This document shows, piece after piece, positions 17,253 through 26,291 of a DNA stretch of 64,000 bases. Below the pieces are notes generated by a model. The model was not told the origin of the DNA. It ran no database searches and was given only the letters and a program-made list of their open reading frames with translations. Numbering within the stretch: position 1 is the stretch's first letter; every line of letters begins with the position of its first letter. The translations under genes and the position numbers were made by a program. Source of the stretch: Ensifer adhaerens (GTDB lineage Bacteria; Pseudomonadota; Alphaproteobacteria; Rhizobiales; Rhizobiaceae); NCBI RefSeq assembly GCF_013283195.1, contig NZ_JABEKT010000001.1, positions 842,795 to 906,794 on the forward strand, read 5' to 3'.

Positions 17253-18140
17253 TCAGGGAACGATCAGCGTGCCGGCGCCGCGCTCGGTGAAGATTTCGAG
17301 CAGCACCGAATGGGCCGTCTTGCCGTTGAGGATGACGACGCCCTGGACGCCGGCCTTGATGGCTTCGATGCAGGTCTCGACCTTGGGGATCATGCCGCCG
17401 GAAATGGTGCCGTCGGCGATCAGGGCGCGCGCCTGCGCCACCGAAAGTTCCTTGATCAGCTTTCCGTCCTTGTCGAGCACGCCGGGAACGTCGGTTAGGA
17501 ACAGCAGGCGCGTGGCGTTGAGCGCGCCGGCGATCGCACCGGCAAAGGTGTCGGCGTTGATATTGTAGGTGTGTCCGTCGCGGCCGGGCGCCACCGGGGC
17601 GATCACCGGGATCATTTCCGAGCGGGCCAGCAGATCGATCAGCGTGCGGTCGACCTCGACCACTTCGCCGACGAAACCCAGATCGAGCACACGTTCGATG
17701 TTGCTATCCGGGTCCTTGATGGTCTTGCGCGCCTTTTCGGCGAAGACCATGTTGCCGTCCTTGCCGCAAAGGCCGATCGCCCATTCGCCGGTCTGGTTGA
17801 TGAGGGCGACGATCTCCTTGTTGATCGAGCCGGCGAGAACCATCTCGACGATCTCGACGGTCTTCTCGTCGGTGACGCGCAGGCCGCCTTCGAACTTCGA
17901 TTCGATGCCCATCTTGGTCAGCATGGCGCCGATCTGCGGGCCGCCGCCGTGCACGACGATCGGGTTGACGCCCGACTGCTTCAACAGGGCGATGTCGCTG
18001 GCAAAGGCGCGGCCGAGCTCGGCATTGCCCATGGCATGGCCGCCATATTTGACGACGATCGTCTTGTTCTCGTAGCGCTGCATGTAGGGCAGGGCCTGGG
18101 TGAGCAGGCGTGCCTGGATTTCACTTTCATTGGCGGACAT
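17253..18140 (-). CDS. argB: N-acetylglutamate kinase
   Basis: 295 residues, typical. It phosphorylates N-acetyl-L-glutamate, the second step of arginine synthesis. The amino-acid-kinase fold is marked by the ATP-site KYGGHAM near residue 30, [13 protein letters not shown] with the conserved glycine loop, and the C-terminal [22 protein letters not shown]. The N-terminal helix ([20 protein letters not shown]) is the type seen in arginine-inhibited, PII-regulated enzymes. It is divergent from the sigma factor gene. Confidence 0.97.
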   Translation of the reverse strand: MSANESEIQARLLTQALPYMQRYENKTIVVKYGGHAMGNAELGRAFASDIALLKQSGVNPIVVHGGGPQIGAMLTKMGIESKFEGGLRVTDEKTVEIVEMVLAGSINKEIVALINQTGEWAIGLCGKDGNMVFAEKARKTIKDPDSNIERVLDLGFVGEVVEVDRTLIDLLARSEMIPVIAPVAPGRDGHTYNINADTFAGAIAGALNATRLLFLTDVPGVLDKDGKLIKELSVAQARALIADGTISGGMIPKVETCIEAIKAGVQGVVILNGKTAHSVLLEIFTERGAGTLIVP

Positions 18141-18296
18141 GGCGGACCCTCGAAAAATACCGGCTGCTGTTTAACGCATGTTTCCCGTCGATGGAATGAT
18201 CGGGGAGCAACATAAAACAGCAATGACGATGCACGCTGGCGGATGGCGATTTGTGCCCTATGTCCTGTCTCAAGAATGCATCGGGTCGGGTAGGCA

Positions 18297-18836
18297 ATGA
18301 TCGACGAGGAAATTTCCGGACTGCTCGGCCGTGTTTCGCTCAGGGATCGCGCGGCCTTTGCCGAGCTTTACCGGCTGACCAGCCCGAAACTTTTCGCCAT
18401 TTGTCTGCGTATCCTGAGAGACAGAGGTGAAGCGGAAGAAACACTGCAGGAAGTCTACGTCAGAATATGGCAGCATGCCGACCGTTTTTCTCCGGGCCAG
18501 TCAACGCCGATGTCCTGGTTGGCAGCGATTGCGCGCAACCGCGCCATCGACCTGATCCGGGCACGCAAACCCATCGCCAACGCGATTGACGAAGCCTATG
18601 ATTTGGCTGATCCTGCTGCCGATCCGGAAAAATCGGCAGTGGTGAGAGCGGAGGGCAGGCGGATCGATGCGTGCATGGAGGAGCTCGAGTCCGACAGGGC
18701 AAATGCCGTGCGGCGCGCCTATGTCGAAGGTCTGAGTTATCAGGAGCTGGCCGAAGTGTATGCTGTGCCGCTGAACACGATGCGAACCTGGCTGAGGCGC
18801 AGCCTGTTGAAGTTGAGAGAGTGCATGGAGCGATGA
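18297..18836 (+). CDS. ECF-type RNA polymerase sigma factor
   Basis: 179 residues. Region 2 covers about 10-85 (FAELYRLTSPKLFAICLRIL, then EETLQEVYVRIWQHADRF and the region 2.4 PMSWLAAIARNRAIDLIR). Region 4 is about 120-175 (RRAYVEGLSYQELAEVYAVPLNTMRTWLRRSL). It resembles SigK-type sigma factors controlled by RskA-like anti-sigma factors, and such an anti-sigma gene follows with an ATGA overlap. The ATG at 18297 has a modest ribosome site. It probably responds to an envelope or redox signal and may transcribe its own locus and the fasciclin and MsrB genes downstream; I could not find a shared promoter motif by eye. Confidence 0.93.
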   Translation: MIDEEISGLLGRVSLRDRAAFAELYRLTSPKLFAICLRILRDRGEAEETLQEVYVRIWQHADRFSPGQSTPMSWLAAIARNRAIDLIRARKPIANAIDEAYDLADPAADPEKSAVVRAEGRRIDACMEELESDRANAVRRAYVEGLSYQELAEVYAVPLNTMRTWLRRSLLKLRECMER

Positions 18837-19555
18837 CAGCGTCCACCCCAGACAAGGGAGACTTCCGCCGCGACGAGGTGATCGCCGGGGAATATGTGCT
18901 GGGCGTGCTGTCCGCCGACGACCGCCGCAAGGTCGAGGCTCGCCTTGCCTCCGACCGCAACTTTGCCGCCATGGTCACGCGCTGGCAGAACAACCTGTCG
19001 ACCTTCGACGAAGCCTATGATCCCGTCGCGCCGCCCGCCCGGGCCTTTGCCGCGATCGAGCGCCGGCTGTTCGAAACCGGATCGCCGGTCGGGGCCCCGG
19101 TGCGCCCAAGTATCTGGCAATCGCTGGCGCTCTGGCGCGGGCTGGCACTCGCTTCGCTGGCTGTTGCCGGCATCCTGGGCGCCTCGCTGGCCGGATTGTT
19201 TGCGCTGCCATCGGGCGGCCGTCCGCTTGTCGCCGAGATGGCCGGCAAAGGCATCTCTGTCGATCTCGTTGCCCGTTTCGATCGGGATACGGGCCACCTC
19301 CGGGTGACGCCCGTTGCTACGCGACAGGCCGAGGAGAAATCGCTGGAGCTCTGGCTTATCAACGGCGACAACCCGGCCCTTTCGCTTGGCGTTCTGCCTC
19401 AGACCGGCGAGGGCGAAATCATCATCGCCCCGGCGATGCGCGAGAAGTTCTCGCGCGGCTCGGTCCTTGCCGTCAGCATCGAGCCGCTTGGCGGCTCGCC
19501 GACTGGTTCGGCCACCGGGCCGATCATCGCGCTCGGCAAGGCGCGCGACCTCTGA
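18833..19555 (+). CDS. RskA-like transmembrane anti-sigma factor
   Basis: 240 residues. The cytoplasmic N-terminal part (about 1-95: VIAGEYVLGVLSADDRRKVEARLASDRNFAAMVTRW) is the sigma-binding domain. One membrane helix follows (about 100-122, LASLAVAGILGASLAGLFAL), then a periplasmic RskA domain (about 125-240) with ELWLINGDNPALSLGVLP. The zinc-binding HxxxCxxC motif of ZAS anti-sigma factors is absent and there is no cysteine in the protein. It overlaps the sigma stop by 4 nt. It holds the sigma factor inactive until a periplasmic signal triggers release, possibly by proteolysis as in SigK/RskA systems. Confidence 0.92.
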   Translation: MTASTPDKGDFRRDEVIAGEYVLGVLSADDRRKVEARLASDRNFAAMVTRWQNNLSTFDEAYDPVAPPARAFAAIERRLFETGSPVGAPVRPSIWQSLALWRGLALASLAVAGILGASLAGLFALPSGGRPLVAEMAGKGISVDLVARFDRDTGHLRVTPVATRQAEEKSLELWLINGDNPALSLGVLPQTGEGEIIIAPAMREKFSRGSVLAVSIEPLGGSPTGSATGPIIALGKARDL

Positions 19556-19755
19556 CTGAGCACGTGCTGTTCTTCGTGCGCCTGTGCCGCGATCAGGACG
19601 CGTTTTCGCCCGGACGACCGGCAATCTGAAAAATTCCTGAAACTCTTTTTCGAAGGCTTCCGTTGCTTGTCATGTTCCCGAGGAGGGAATGGCAGTTTCA
19701 ACGAGGCGGCTTGTTCGTCGCCTCCCTGACAGGTTCAACAGGAAGGAAGACTACG

Positions 19756-20313
19756 ATGTTCACCTCTGGACTCCGTTCGTTCGCTACGATCGCCATACTG
19801 ACGGCAAGTGCTGCAATCGCCCAGGCCGAGAACCCGATGGTCGGTGGCGCTGCGATGTATGCGGACAAGAATATCGTCGAAAACGCTGTCAACTCGAAGG
19901 ATCACACGACCCTGGTCGCCGCGGTCAAGGCCGCCGGACTGGTCGAAACCCTTGAGGGCAAGGGCCCGTTCACGGTCTTTGCGCCGACGAACGAGGCTTT
20001 CGACGCCCTGCCTGCCGGCACGGTCGACACGCTCTTGAAGCCGGAAAACAAGGACAAGCTGGCGAAGGTGCTCACCTGCCATGTCGTCTCCGCCGACGCG
20101 ATGTCTTCGGCCATCGCCAAGATGGTCAAGGACGATGGCGGCGAACACGATGTCAAGACGGTCGGCGGTTGCGTTCTCAAGGCCAAGGATGACGGCGGCA
20201 AGATCACGCTCACCGACGAGGCGGGCGGTACGGCCACGGTCACCATCGCCGACGTCAAGCAGTCGAATGGCGTGATCCATGTGATTGACAAGGTGCTCCT
20301 GCCCAAGGGCTGA
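19756..20313 (+). CDS. secreted fasciclin (FAS1) domain protein
   Basis: 185 residues. Signal peptide with cleavage after Ala-Gln-Ala24. One FAS1 domain (about 45-183) with the H1 box FTVFAPTNEAFDALP and the H2 box NGVIHVIDKVLLP. Two cysteines (in TCHVVS and GGCVLK) could form a disulfide. It lies 200 bp after the anti-sigma gene on the same strand with a GGAAGGAAG ribosome site. FAS1 proteins mediate adhesion or surface interaction, and related genes are often linked to ECF sigma/RskA pairs. A strong terminator follows 84 bp after the stop. Confidence 0.92.
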   Translation: MFTSGLRSFATIAILTASAAIAQAENPMVGGAAMYADKNIVENAVNSKDHTTLVAAVKAAGLVETLEGKGPFTVFAPTNEAFDALPAGTVDTLLKPENKDKLAKVLTCHVVSADAMSSAIAKMVKDDGGEHDVKTVGGCVLKAKDDGGKITLTDEAGGTATVTIADVKQSNGVIHVIDKVLLPKG

Positions 20314-20396
20314 GGTCTCTCTTCCTCCGGATCGCCGCGGCAGACATTCGCAGGCGATCCGTCGCCGGTGGTCTCATCCGTGGCACCGGCGCTCCT

Positions 20397-20427
20397 GCCA
20401 CCGATCGCTTGCGATCGGTGGCCTTTT
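20397..20427 (+). terminator. Rho-independent terminator after the fasciclin gene
   Basis: A perfect 12-bp stem, GCCACCGATCGC (20397-20408) with its complement (20411-20422), followed by CTTTTC. It separates the fasciclin gene from msrB, so msrB needs its own promoter or read-through. Confidence 0.85.
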
Positions 20428-20535
20428 CAACTGGGCGCCATCACGGCGCTTTGATCGGTCTTGTTTTGCCGCCTGACCGGACGATGGTTATCTTCGACAC
20501 GGCAGCGTCAGGGGCATGAAACGGAGGGTTCGATT

Positions 20536-21033
20536 GTGAACCGGCGGAACTTTCTGATCTTCGGCGGAACGCTGAGCGTGATCGCGATCGCGGCGGCGAA
20601 AGGGTTTCCGCTACCGGCGCGTGCGGCCTCTGGCGAAACCTTCGCGGTCACCAAGACCGACGCCGAATGGCGGGCAATCCTGACCGACGAGCAGTACCGG
20701 ATCCTGCGCCACGAGGACACCGAGCGGCCGTTTACCAGCGCGCTCAATAACGAGAAGCGCAAGGGCATATTTCAATGCGCCGGTTGCGCGCTCCCGGTCT
20801 ACTCATCCGAAGCCAAGTATGACAGCGGCACCGGTTGGCCGAGTTTTTGGCAATCCCTGCCCGGTGGCGTGGCAACGCGCGAAGACAAGTCGCTGTTCAT
20901 GACACGCACGGAATGTCACTGCCATCGCTGCGGCGGGCATCTCGGTCACGTCTTCGACGATGGCCCGCCGCCGACAGGCATGCGCCATTGCATCAATGGT
21001 TTCGCGCTGACATTCGTGCCGGCAAGCGCCTAG
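20536..21033 (+). CDS. msrB: exported peptide-methionine (R)-S-oxide reductase MsrB
   Basis: 165 residues from a GTG start at 20536, chosen because GGAGGG lies 8 nt upstream and because it begins a signal sequence. Residues 1-32 look like a Tat signal (NRRNFLIFGG, then a hydrophobic run and ARA). The MsrB domain has zinc cysteines Cys81, Cys84, Cys129 and Cys132, the GTGWPSF motif, and catalytic Cys152 in RHCINGFAL. It reduces methionine-R-sulfoxide in periplasmic proteins. Most MsrB enzymes are cytoplasmic, so the signal is notable. An electron donor is not encoded nearby. It is the last gene of the sigma/anti-sigma/fasciclin strand. Confidence 0.9.
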   Translation: MNRRNFLIFGGTLSVIAIAAAKGFPLPARAASGETFAVTKTDAEWRAILTDEQYRILRHEDTERPFTSALNNEKRKGIFQCAGCALPVYSSEAKYDSGTGWPSFWQSLPGGVATREDKSLFMTRTECHCHRCGGHLGHVFDDGPPPTGMRHCINGFALTFVPASA

Positions 21034-21093
21034 CGGGCTGTTCCTGCGGGTTACTACTGTCGCCCGCAGGAAAGATCACACGGCCGAAGCGCC

Positions 21094-21633
21094 TCAGAAC
21101 GTTCCGGCTTGCGGCGAAGGCGTCTGGGCGTCGGAGAGAGCCGCCTGGAGCTTCTGCTCCTGCTCGGGCGACAACGATGTTTTCAGCACACGGCCGCGCA
21201 GGCCCGAGAATTCCGCGAGAACCTTTTCCGGTTGGACCTTGCGCACCAGGATGAACAGCGCCGACGAGTTGTTCGGAATGGTGTTGCCGAGCGATTTGAT
21301 GAAGTCATCGTCGATGCCATAGTCGGTGAGCGAGCCGGAGAGCGCGCCGGCGCCGGCGCCAAGCGCGCCGCCGATGGCAAAGCCGGCGAGCGGATTGAGG
21401 AACAAGAGCCCGACGAGCCCGCCCCATATCGAGCCGGACAGGAGGCCGGATGTCGCCCCGATCGCGGTCAGGTTGAGGCTCTGTTTCAGGTGAACCTTGC
21501 CTTCCGCGTCGCGCACGACGACGACGGCGTCCTCGAGGTCGATCAGATATTCCTTCTTGAGGCCGGCGAGCTTGACGAGAACCTTGTCGGCTTCGTCAGG
21601 CGTATCGAATCCCACAACGATCAAATCGGACAT
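21094..21633 (-). CDS. DUF1269-family protein with glycine-rich membrane hairpin
   Basis: 179 residues. The N-terminal part (MSDLIVVGFDTPDEADKVLVKLAGL, then YLIDLEDAVVVVRDAEGKVHLKQ) and a glycine-rich hydrophobic hairpin (about 60-100, SGSIWGGLVGLLFLNPLAGFAIGGALGAGAGALSGSL) match DUF1269. The C-terminal part (SSALFILVRKVQPEKVLAEF) completes the domain. The function is unknown; members are often stress-induced. Monocistronic, convergent with msrB. Confidence 0.87.
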   Translation of the reverse strand: MSDLIVVGFDTPDEADKVLVKLAGLKKEYLIDLEDAVVVVRDAEGKVHLKQSLNLTAIGATSGLLSGSIWGGLVGLLFLNPLAGFAIGGALGAGAGALSGSLTDYGIDDDFIKSLGNTIPNNSSALFILVRKVQPEKVLAEFSGLRGRVLKTSLSPEQEQKLQAALSDAQTPSPQAGTF

Positions 21634-21752
21634 GTGTCTCTCCTATCCTTGACGCCATCGCGCAAGGAAACGCGCGACCGCACGGCAGAGATAGAGCGGT
21701 TTGCATGTCAGGGTAGTGACGGAGATCAAAGACTTGTCGGAGGTTTCCGCTA

Positions 21753-22406
21753 TCAGCGCGAAAGTGCGAGCTCGATCGTCGCGCGCAGCTCGTCGATGCC
21801 CTCACCCTTTTCTGACGAGGTGGAGAGAACCTCGGGAAAGGCGGCAGGATGCTTCTTGATCTTCTCGAGCGTTTCGGCAATTAGCCGCGGCACGCCGGCG
21901 GCCTTGATCTTGTCCGTCTTGGTCAGGATGATCTGGTAGGACACAGCCGCCTTGTCGAGCAGTGACAGCACGTCCTCGTCGTTCTTCTTGATGCCGTGGC
22001 GGGAATCGATCAGCACATAGACGCGCTTCAGCGTCGCGCGACCGCGCAGGTAGTCGAACACCAGCTTGGTCCAGGCATCCACCTGTTCCTTCGGCGCCTG
22101 AGCATAGCCGTAGCCGGGCATGTCCACCAGCGCCATCGGCGGCAAGTCACCCGCCTCGCCGGAAAAGCCATCCGGCACGAAGTAGTTGAGTTCCTGGGTG
22201 CGTCCGGGGGTGTTGGAGGTACGCGCCAAACCCTTCTGGCCGACCAGCGCATTGATCAGCGACGACTTGCCGACATTGGAACGGCCGGCAAAGGCGATTT
22301 CGGTCGGGCCTTCCGGCGGCAGGAACTTCATCGCCGGGACGCCGCGAATGAAAATCCACGGCCGGCCGAACAGCGGCTTGTCGTCTTTTGTCTTTGTGTC
22401 GGCCAT
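21753..22406 (-). CDS. engB: ribosome-biogenesis GTPase EngB (YihA/YsxC)
   Basis: 217 residues. G1 is [10 protein letters not shown], the T-containing switch is [17 protein letters not shown]3 is DMPGYGYA, and G4 is LTKTDKIK. It assists assembly of the large ribosomal subunit. I start at 22406 (MADTKTKDD), which has AAGGAA upstream; an in-frame TTG 20 codons earlier would give a longer protein. The gene lies in the yidC-rnpA-rpmH neighbourhood on the same strand, the common alphaproteobacterial arrangement, but here a DMT transporter gene sits between it and yidC. Confidence 0.95.
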   Translation of the reverse strand: MADTKTKDDKPLFGRPWIFIRGVPAMKFLPPEGPTEIAFAGRSNVGKSSLINALVGQKGLARTSNTPGRTQELNYFVPDGFSGEAGDLPPMALVDMPGYGYAQAPKEQVDAWTKLVFDYLRGRATLKRVYVLIDSRHGIKKNDEDVLSLLDKAAVSYQIILTKTDKIKAAGVPRLIAETLEKIKKHPAAFPEVLSTSSEKGEGIDELRATIELALSR

Positions 22407-22484
22407 CGATGTCAGTTCCTTCGTCGAGATTGGACTTGGCTTCACGGTTTTGGCCGGCGATGTCAAGCTTTCGGCGGGCTGCGG

Positions 22485-23399
22485 CTACCGAACGGGCCGG
22501 ATTTGCTCGCGCAGGAGCTCAACCGTCAGGTAAACCAGGAGGGCCGCAAGGACGATCAGTCCGCCGACGATGGTGTTGGTGCGCGGGATCTCGCCGTGGA
22601 TCGCGGCGACCCAGAGTGGTGCCAGCACGGTTTCGAGCGTGCCGAGCAGGGCGGCAAGCGCCGAGGGGATGAGCCGTGCGCCAGTGACGAACAGTGCTAG
22701 GCCAAGGCCGAAGTTGAGAGCGCCGAAGGCGACAAGGATGGCAAGGTCGATCGTGGTGACGGCAAAGCCGGAAGCCTGCGTCGCCGCAATTGTGCCCGCG
22801 ACGATGGTGCCGAAGCAAGCGGCCGGTGCCATGCGGACATGGGCGTAGCGGCGGGTGATCACAGTGGCCGAGGCAAAGGCGAAGGCAATCAGCAGCGCCA
22901 GTGCATCGCCGACCGGCGAGACGCCGCCGCCAATCGAATCCGATACCATCACGACGACGCCGGCGATCACCGCGGCGATTGCCGCCCAAGTGGTGGTCGA
23001 AATACGTTCGCGGAAGAGCAGCCAGCCGATGAGGGCTGCGATCAGCGGTACGCCGGCCTGGATGAGCACGATGTTGGCGACCGTGGTGTAGGCGAGCGCC
23101 AGGATGAAGCTGGTCGAGGCGATCGCAAAACAGCAACCGACCGCAATGCCCGGCCAGCCCATCTCGCGAAACAGCCGCGCCATGTTGGCGGCGCCATCGC
23201 GCACCAGCATGAAGCCAACCAGGAAAAGGGCCGCGAAGGTCGAGCGCCAGAAGACAATCGTCCAGCCGTCGGTGATATTGAGGAACCGCGCCAGCGTGCC
23301 GCCGAAGCTCCAGACAATGGCTGAGCCGAGCACGAGCAAAACGCCGCCTGTACGGCTTTGCGCTGGCGTCGTCGCTGGGCGGAGGGTCGACTGCGACAT
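22485..23399 (-). CDS. EamA/DMT superfamily transporter
   Basis: 304 residues, about ten helices in two EamA repeats. Marks include GSAIVWSFGGTLARFL at the start, LAYTTVANIVLIQAGVPLIAALIGWLLFRERIS ending the first repeat and IPSALAALLGTLETVLAPLWVAAIHGE in the second. The ATG at 23399 (MSQSTLRPATTP) has GGATCC-type purines upstream; an earlier in-frame start would add 13 residues. The substrate is unknown. It interrupts the usual yidC-engB order; the strong terminator after yidC shows it is a separate transcription unit. Confidence 0.87.
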   Translation of the reverse strand: MSQSTLRPATTPAQSRTGGVLLVLGSAIVWSFGGTLARFLNITDGWTIVFWRSTFAALFLVGFMLVRDGAANMARLFREMGWPGIAVGCCFAIASTSFILALAYTTVANIVLIQAGVPLIAALIGWLLFRERISTTTWAAIAAVIAGVVVMVSDSIGGGVSPVGDALALLIAFAFASATVITRRYAHVRMAPAACFGTIVAGTIAATQASGFAVTTIDLAILVAFGALNFGLGLALFVTGARLIPSALAALLGTLETVLAPLWVAAIHGEIPRTNTIVGGLIVLAALLVYLTVELLREQIRPVR

Positions 23400-23502
23400 C
23401 GTCAGGATCCGGATGGCGATGGTCGGAGAATAAAGCACGATGTGCGCGCAGGCTCAGGTATCCGCGACAAAGGCTCGTCGCAAACAGGGATAGGTACCAA
23501 CG

Positions 23503-23532
23503 AAAAAGCCCCGGACCTTTCGATCCGGGGCC
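23503..23532 (-). terminator. terminator after yidC
   Basis: Read on the minus strand: GCCCCGGA stem, 8-nt loop, perfect complement, then a T5 tract. It ends the rpmH-rnpA-yidC transcript just before the DMT gene. Confidence 0.9.
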
Positions 23533-23556
23533 TTGCAAGCGCTCTGTCTGCCGGCG

Positions 23557-25356
23557 TTATTCCGCCGGCTTGGGTTTCTTCGAGAACAGGTTCTTCAGAT
23601 TGTCGAACAGCTCGATCTTCACGCCCTGGCGCTTCATGATGATCGACTGCTGCGCCACCGAAAGCGTGTTGTTCCAGGCCCAGTAGATGACCAGACCGGC
23701 CGGGAAGGAGGCCAGCATGAAGGTGAAGACCACGGGCATCCAGGTGAACAGCATCGCCTGGGTCGGATCGGGCGGTGTCGGGTTCATGCGCATCTGCACG
23801 AACATGGTGATGCCCATGATGATCGGCCAGACGCCGAGGTGCAGGAACGACGGTGCGTCGAACGGCAAGAGGCCGAAGAGGTTGAAGATCGTCGTCGGGT
23901 CCGGCGCGGAGAGATCGTGGATCCAGCCGAAGAACGGTGCGTGGCGCATTTCGATGGTGATGTAGATCACCTTGTAGAGCGCGAAGAACACCGGAATCTG
24001 GATCAGGATCGGCCAGCAGCCTGCAAGCGGATTGATCTTCTCTTCCTTGTAGAGCTGCATCATTGCCTGCTGTAGGCCCATGCGGTCGTCGCCGAACTTC
24101 TTCTTCAGCTCTTCCATCTTCGGCTGAACCTTCTTCATGTTCGCCATCGAAGCGTACTGCTTATTGGCGAGCGGGAAGAACAGGAGCTTGACCACGATCG
24201 TCGTGATCAGGATGGCGATGCCGAAATTGCCGATCAAACGATAGAAGTAATCCATCATTTTGAACATCGGCTTGGTGATGAAGTAGAACCAACCCCAGTC
24301 GATCAGCTTGTCGAAGTTGGGGATCGAATAGGCGGCTTCATAATTGTCGACGACGGGAACTTCCTTGGCGCCGGCAAAAACGAGGTTCTTGAGTTCCGAG
24401 GACTGGCCGGGGGCAATGGTGATTGCGTCGCTCTTGTAGTCGCTCTGGAAGCGGGCGCGACCGTCGGTGAAGTGCGAGAAGCGGGTCTCGAAAGGGGTTG
24501 CCTGCGGCGGAATGACCGCTGCGGCCCAATATTTGTCGGTGATGCCGAGCCAGCCGCCAGTCGCCTTGCCGGGCTCGATCGCCTTGTCGTCCTCGATCTT
24601 GGAATAGCCGACTTCCTGCAGGCCATGCTCGCCGATGTAGCCGATGAAGCCTTCATGCAGAACGTAGACGCTCGGTGTCGTCGGCTTGTTGAAGCGCGTC
24701 ACGCGGCCGTAGGACGACAGCGATACAGGTTCAGCCGTAGCATTCTTGATGCTGTCGACCACCTGGAACATGTAGCGGTCGTCGATCGAGATCGTGCGGT
24801 TGAAGGTGATGCCCTTCTCGTTGGTGTAGGTGAGCGTCACCGGTGTCGCGGGCGTCAGCTTGTCGCCGCCCGAAAGCGTCCAGACGGTCTGCGGACCTGG
24901 CACGCTGCCGCTTGCCGCGTCGCCGACATAACCGATTTCGGTGAAGTAACCGTCGGTGGTCTCGGCCGGGCTGAACAGGGTGATGATCGGGCTCTGCTTG
25001 CTGACGGTCTCGTGGTAGGCCTTGAGCTTGAGATCGTCGAAGCGCGCGCCAGTCAGGTTGATGGAACCGGAAACCGCAGGCGTGTCGATCGCAACGCGGG
25101 CCGACTTTGCCAGCGCCTGGTCGCGGTTTTCGCCCGTACCGGGAACTGTGCCACCAGGCAGGGCCTGTCCGGTCGCCGGCTGTTGCGCCGTTGTACCCGG
25201 CTGCGATTGGGCCTGCTGAGCCTGTTGGGCCTGCAGCGCTTCCGCAGCGATGCGTTCCTTTTCAATCTTCGGATTGACGTAAAGGAACTGCCAGGCGACG
25301 AGGATCAGCACGGACAGGCCAATCGCCACGAAATAGTTGCGGTTTTTTTCCATCAT
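23557..25356 (-). CDS. yidC: membrane protein insertase YidC
   Basis: 599 residues, typical for Gram-negative YidC1. N-terminal helix ([21 protein letters not shown]), a Gln/Ala-rich linker, a large periplasmic beta domain (about 80-350), then the conserved five-helix insertase core (about 370-585) with [32 protein letters not shown]-like sequence (here ASMANM) and [20 protein letters not shown]. It inserts and folds inner-membrane proteins alone or with SecYEG. Its ATG overlaps the rnpA stop by 3 nt. Confidence 0.97.
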   Translation of the reverse strand: MMEKNRNYFVAIGLSVLILVAWQFLYVNPKIEKERIAAEALQAQQAQQAQSQPGTTAQQPATGQALPGGTVPGTGENRDQALAKSARVAIDTPAVSGSINLTGARFDDLKLKAYHETVSKQSPIITLFSPAETTDGYFTEIGYVGDAASGSVPGPQTVWTLSGGDKLTPATPVTLTYTNEKGITFNRTISIDDRYMFQVVDSIKNATAEPVSLSSYGRVTRFNKPTTPSVYVLHEGFIGYIGEHGLQEVGYSKIEDDKAIEPGKATGGWLGITDKYWAAAVIPPQATPFETRFSHFTDGRARFQSDYKSDAITIAPGQSSELKNLVFAGAKEVPVVDNYEAAYSIPNFDKLIDWGWFYFITKPMFKMMDYFYRLIGNFGIAILITTIVVKLLFFPLANKQYASMANMKKVQPKMEELKKKFGDDRMGLQQAMMQLYKEEKINPLAGCWPILIQIPVFFALYKVIYITIEMRHAPFFGWIHDLSAPDPTTIFNLFGLLPFDAPSFLHLGVWPIIMGITMFVQMRMNPTPPDPTQAMLFTWMPVVFTFMLASFPAGLVIYWAWNNTLSVAQQSIIMKRQGVKIELFDNLKNLFSKKPKPAE

Positions 25357-25739
25357 TGTTTCCTGGAACCGGCCGGCGGCCGCTTCTGTTTCGGCTTGTT
25401 TTCGATGCGCTCGCCAAGCCCCCGGGTCAAGGCGTCGAAGGGGGCATTCAGGAGATCGCGTCGGGCGACAATCACATAGTCGTGTCCGGGTTTCATTGCA
25501 AACCCGGCGGAAAGCCGCACCGCCTCTTTCAGGCGTCGGCGCATCCGGTTTCGCTCGACGGCATTGCCGTGTTTCTTGGTGACGGTGAAGCCGACGCGGG
25601 CTTCGCCCTCCGGATCGTTGCGGTCGAGCACTTCGAGGAGAAACAGCGGGCCTCTACGGCTTTCTCCTGCCCGAACGGCCAAAAACTGCGGACGGCTTTT
25701 CAGCCGCCCGACAGTCGTTTTGTCTTTATCTGACGTCAT
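25353..25739 (-). CDS. rnpA: ribonuclease P protein component
   Basis: 128 residues from the ATG at 25739 ([14 protein letters not shown]). The RNase P protein signature [13 protein letters not shown] and the [14 protein letters not shown] stretch are intact, and the protein is strongly basic with a proline/lysine-rich tail. It binds the M1 RNA for 5' maturation of tRNAs. It sits between rpmH and yidC and overlaps the yidC start. Confidence 0.96.
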   Translation of the reverse strand: MTSDKDKTTVGRLKSRPQFLAVRAGESRRGPLFLLEVLDRNDPEGEARVGFTVTKKHGNAVERNRMRRRLKEAVRLSAGFAMKPGHDYVIVARRDLLNAPFDALTRGLGERIENKPKQKRPPAGSRKQ

Positions 25740-25771
25740 GTGCCCGGACACTGGTTTCGGGCAACTTCGGC

Positions 25772-25906
25772 TTAAGCCGAAAGACGCTTGCGGCCACGAG
25801 CCCGGCGGGCTGCGAGGACCTTCTGGCCACCAGCGGTGGACATGCGTGCGCGGAAGCCGTGACGGCGCTTGCGAACAAGCTTGGACGGTTGGTAAGTACG
25901 CTTCAT
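25772..25906 (-). CDS. rpmH: 50S ribosomal protein L34
   Basis: 44 residues: [18 protein letters not shown], then [20 protein letters not shown] and a KRLSA end, the canonical L34. It is the promoter-proximal gene of the rpmH-rnpA-yidC operon. A good sigma-70 promoter lies about 115 bp upstream. Confidence 0.97.
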   Translation of the reverse strand: MKRTYQPSKLVRKRRHGFRARMSTAGGQKVLAARRARGRKRLSA

Positions 25907-26291
25907 TTATTTAATACCGCGGTGTGCGGCCCTTCTTGGGTTTGCATGTAGCAAGGAGCGTTTACGTTCAGGACATAGCTCCGCCTGTCGGGCAGGCAGG
26001 CTTGGCCGGACGTGGGCGGCTTATAAAGGCAATTTTCCCGGAAAGTCAATCGCGCGGGCCGGTCCAACAGGCAAAAGTGATCGTAACCCGGTGTCGGCGC
26101 GACCTCGATTTCGCGCGCATGCACCGCGGCGCGCTATCTCACGTTGGTAAACAGAGAGCTAACACGCCCTCCCTAGAATGCCTGCTGTCCACGATGATCT
26201 TTATTAACCATGGATGTTTTAGCGTGGCCGCGGTGCAATAGCCGCGACCTTCCGATAACCGGGCAAGTCTCGCGGTGTCGTGGAGGCAGGG
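25907..26291. other. rpmH/chemoreceptor divergent intergenic region
   Basis: 385 bp. The left part is the rpmH leader and promoter. The right part, toward the chemoreceptor gene, is AT-richer (for example TTTATTAACCATGGATGTTTTA at about 26200) and should hold its promoter, but I could not define the boxes. No credible gene is seen. Confidence 0.6.
26021..26049 (-). promoter_or_regulatory. sigma-70 promoter of rpmH operon
   Basis: On the minus strand TTGACT (26049-26044), a 17-bp spacer, then TTATAA (26026-26021). Position and match are right for a strongly expressed ribosomal protein gene with a roughly 100-nt leader. Confidence 0.75.

Noticed and set aside
18141-20535. Shared ECF promoter motif upstream of sigma, fasciclin and msrB genes
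   Set aside because: I found isolated GGAAT and CGTT-like pieces but no pair with consistent spacing in all three regions.
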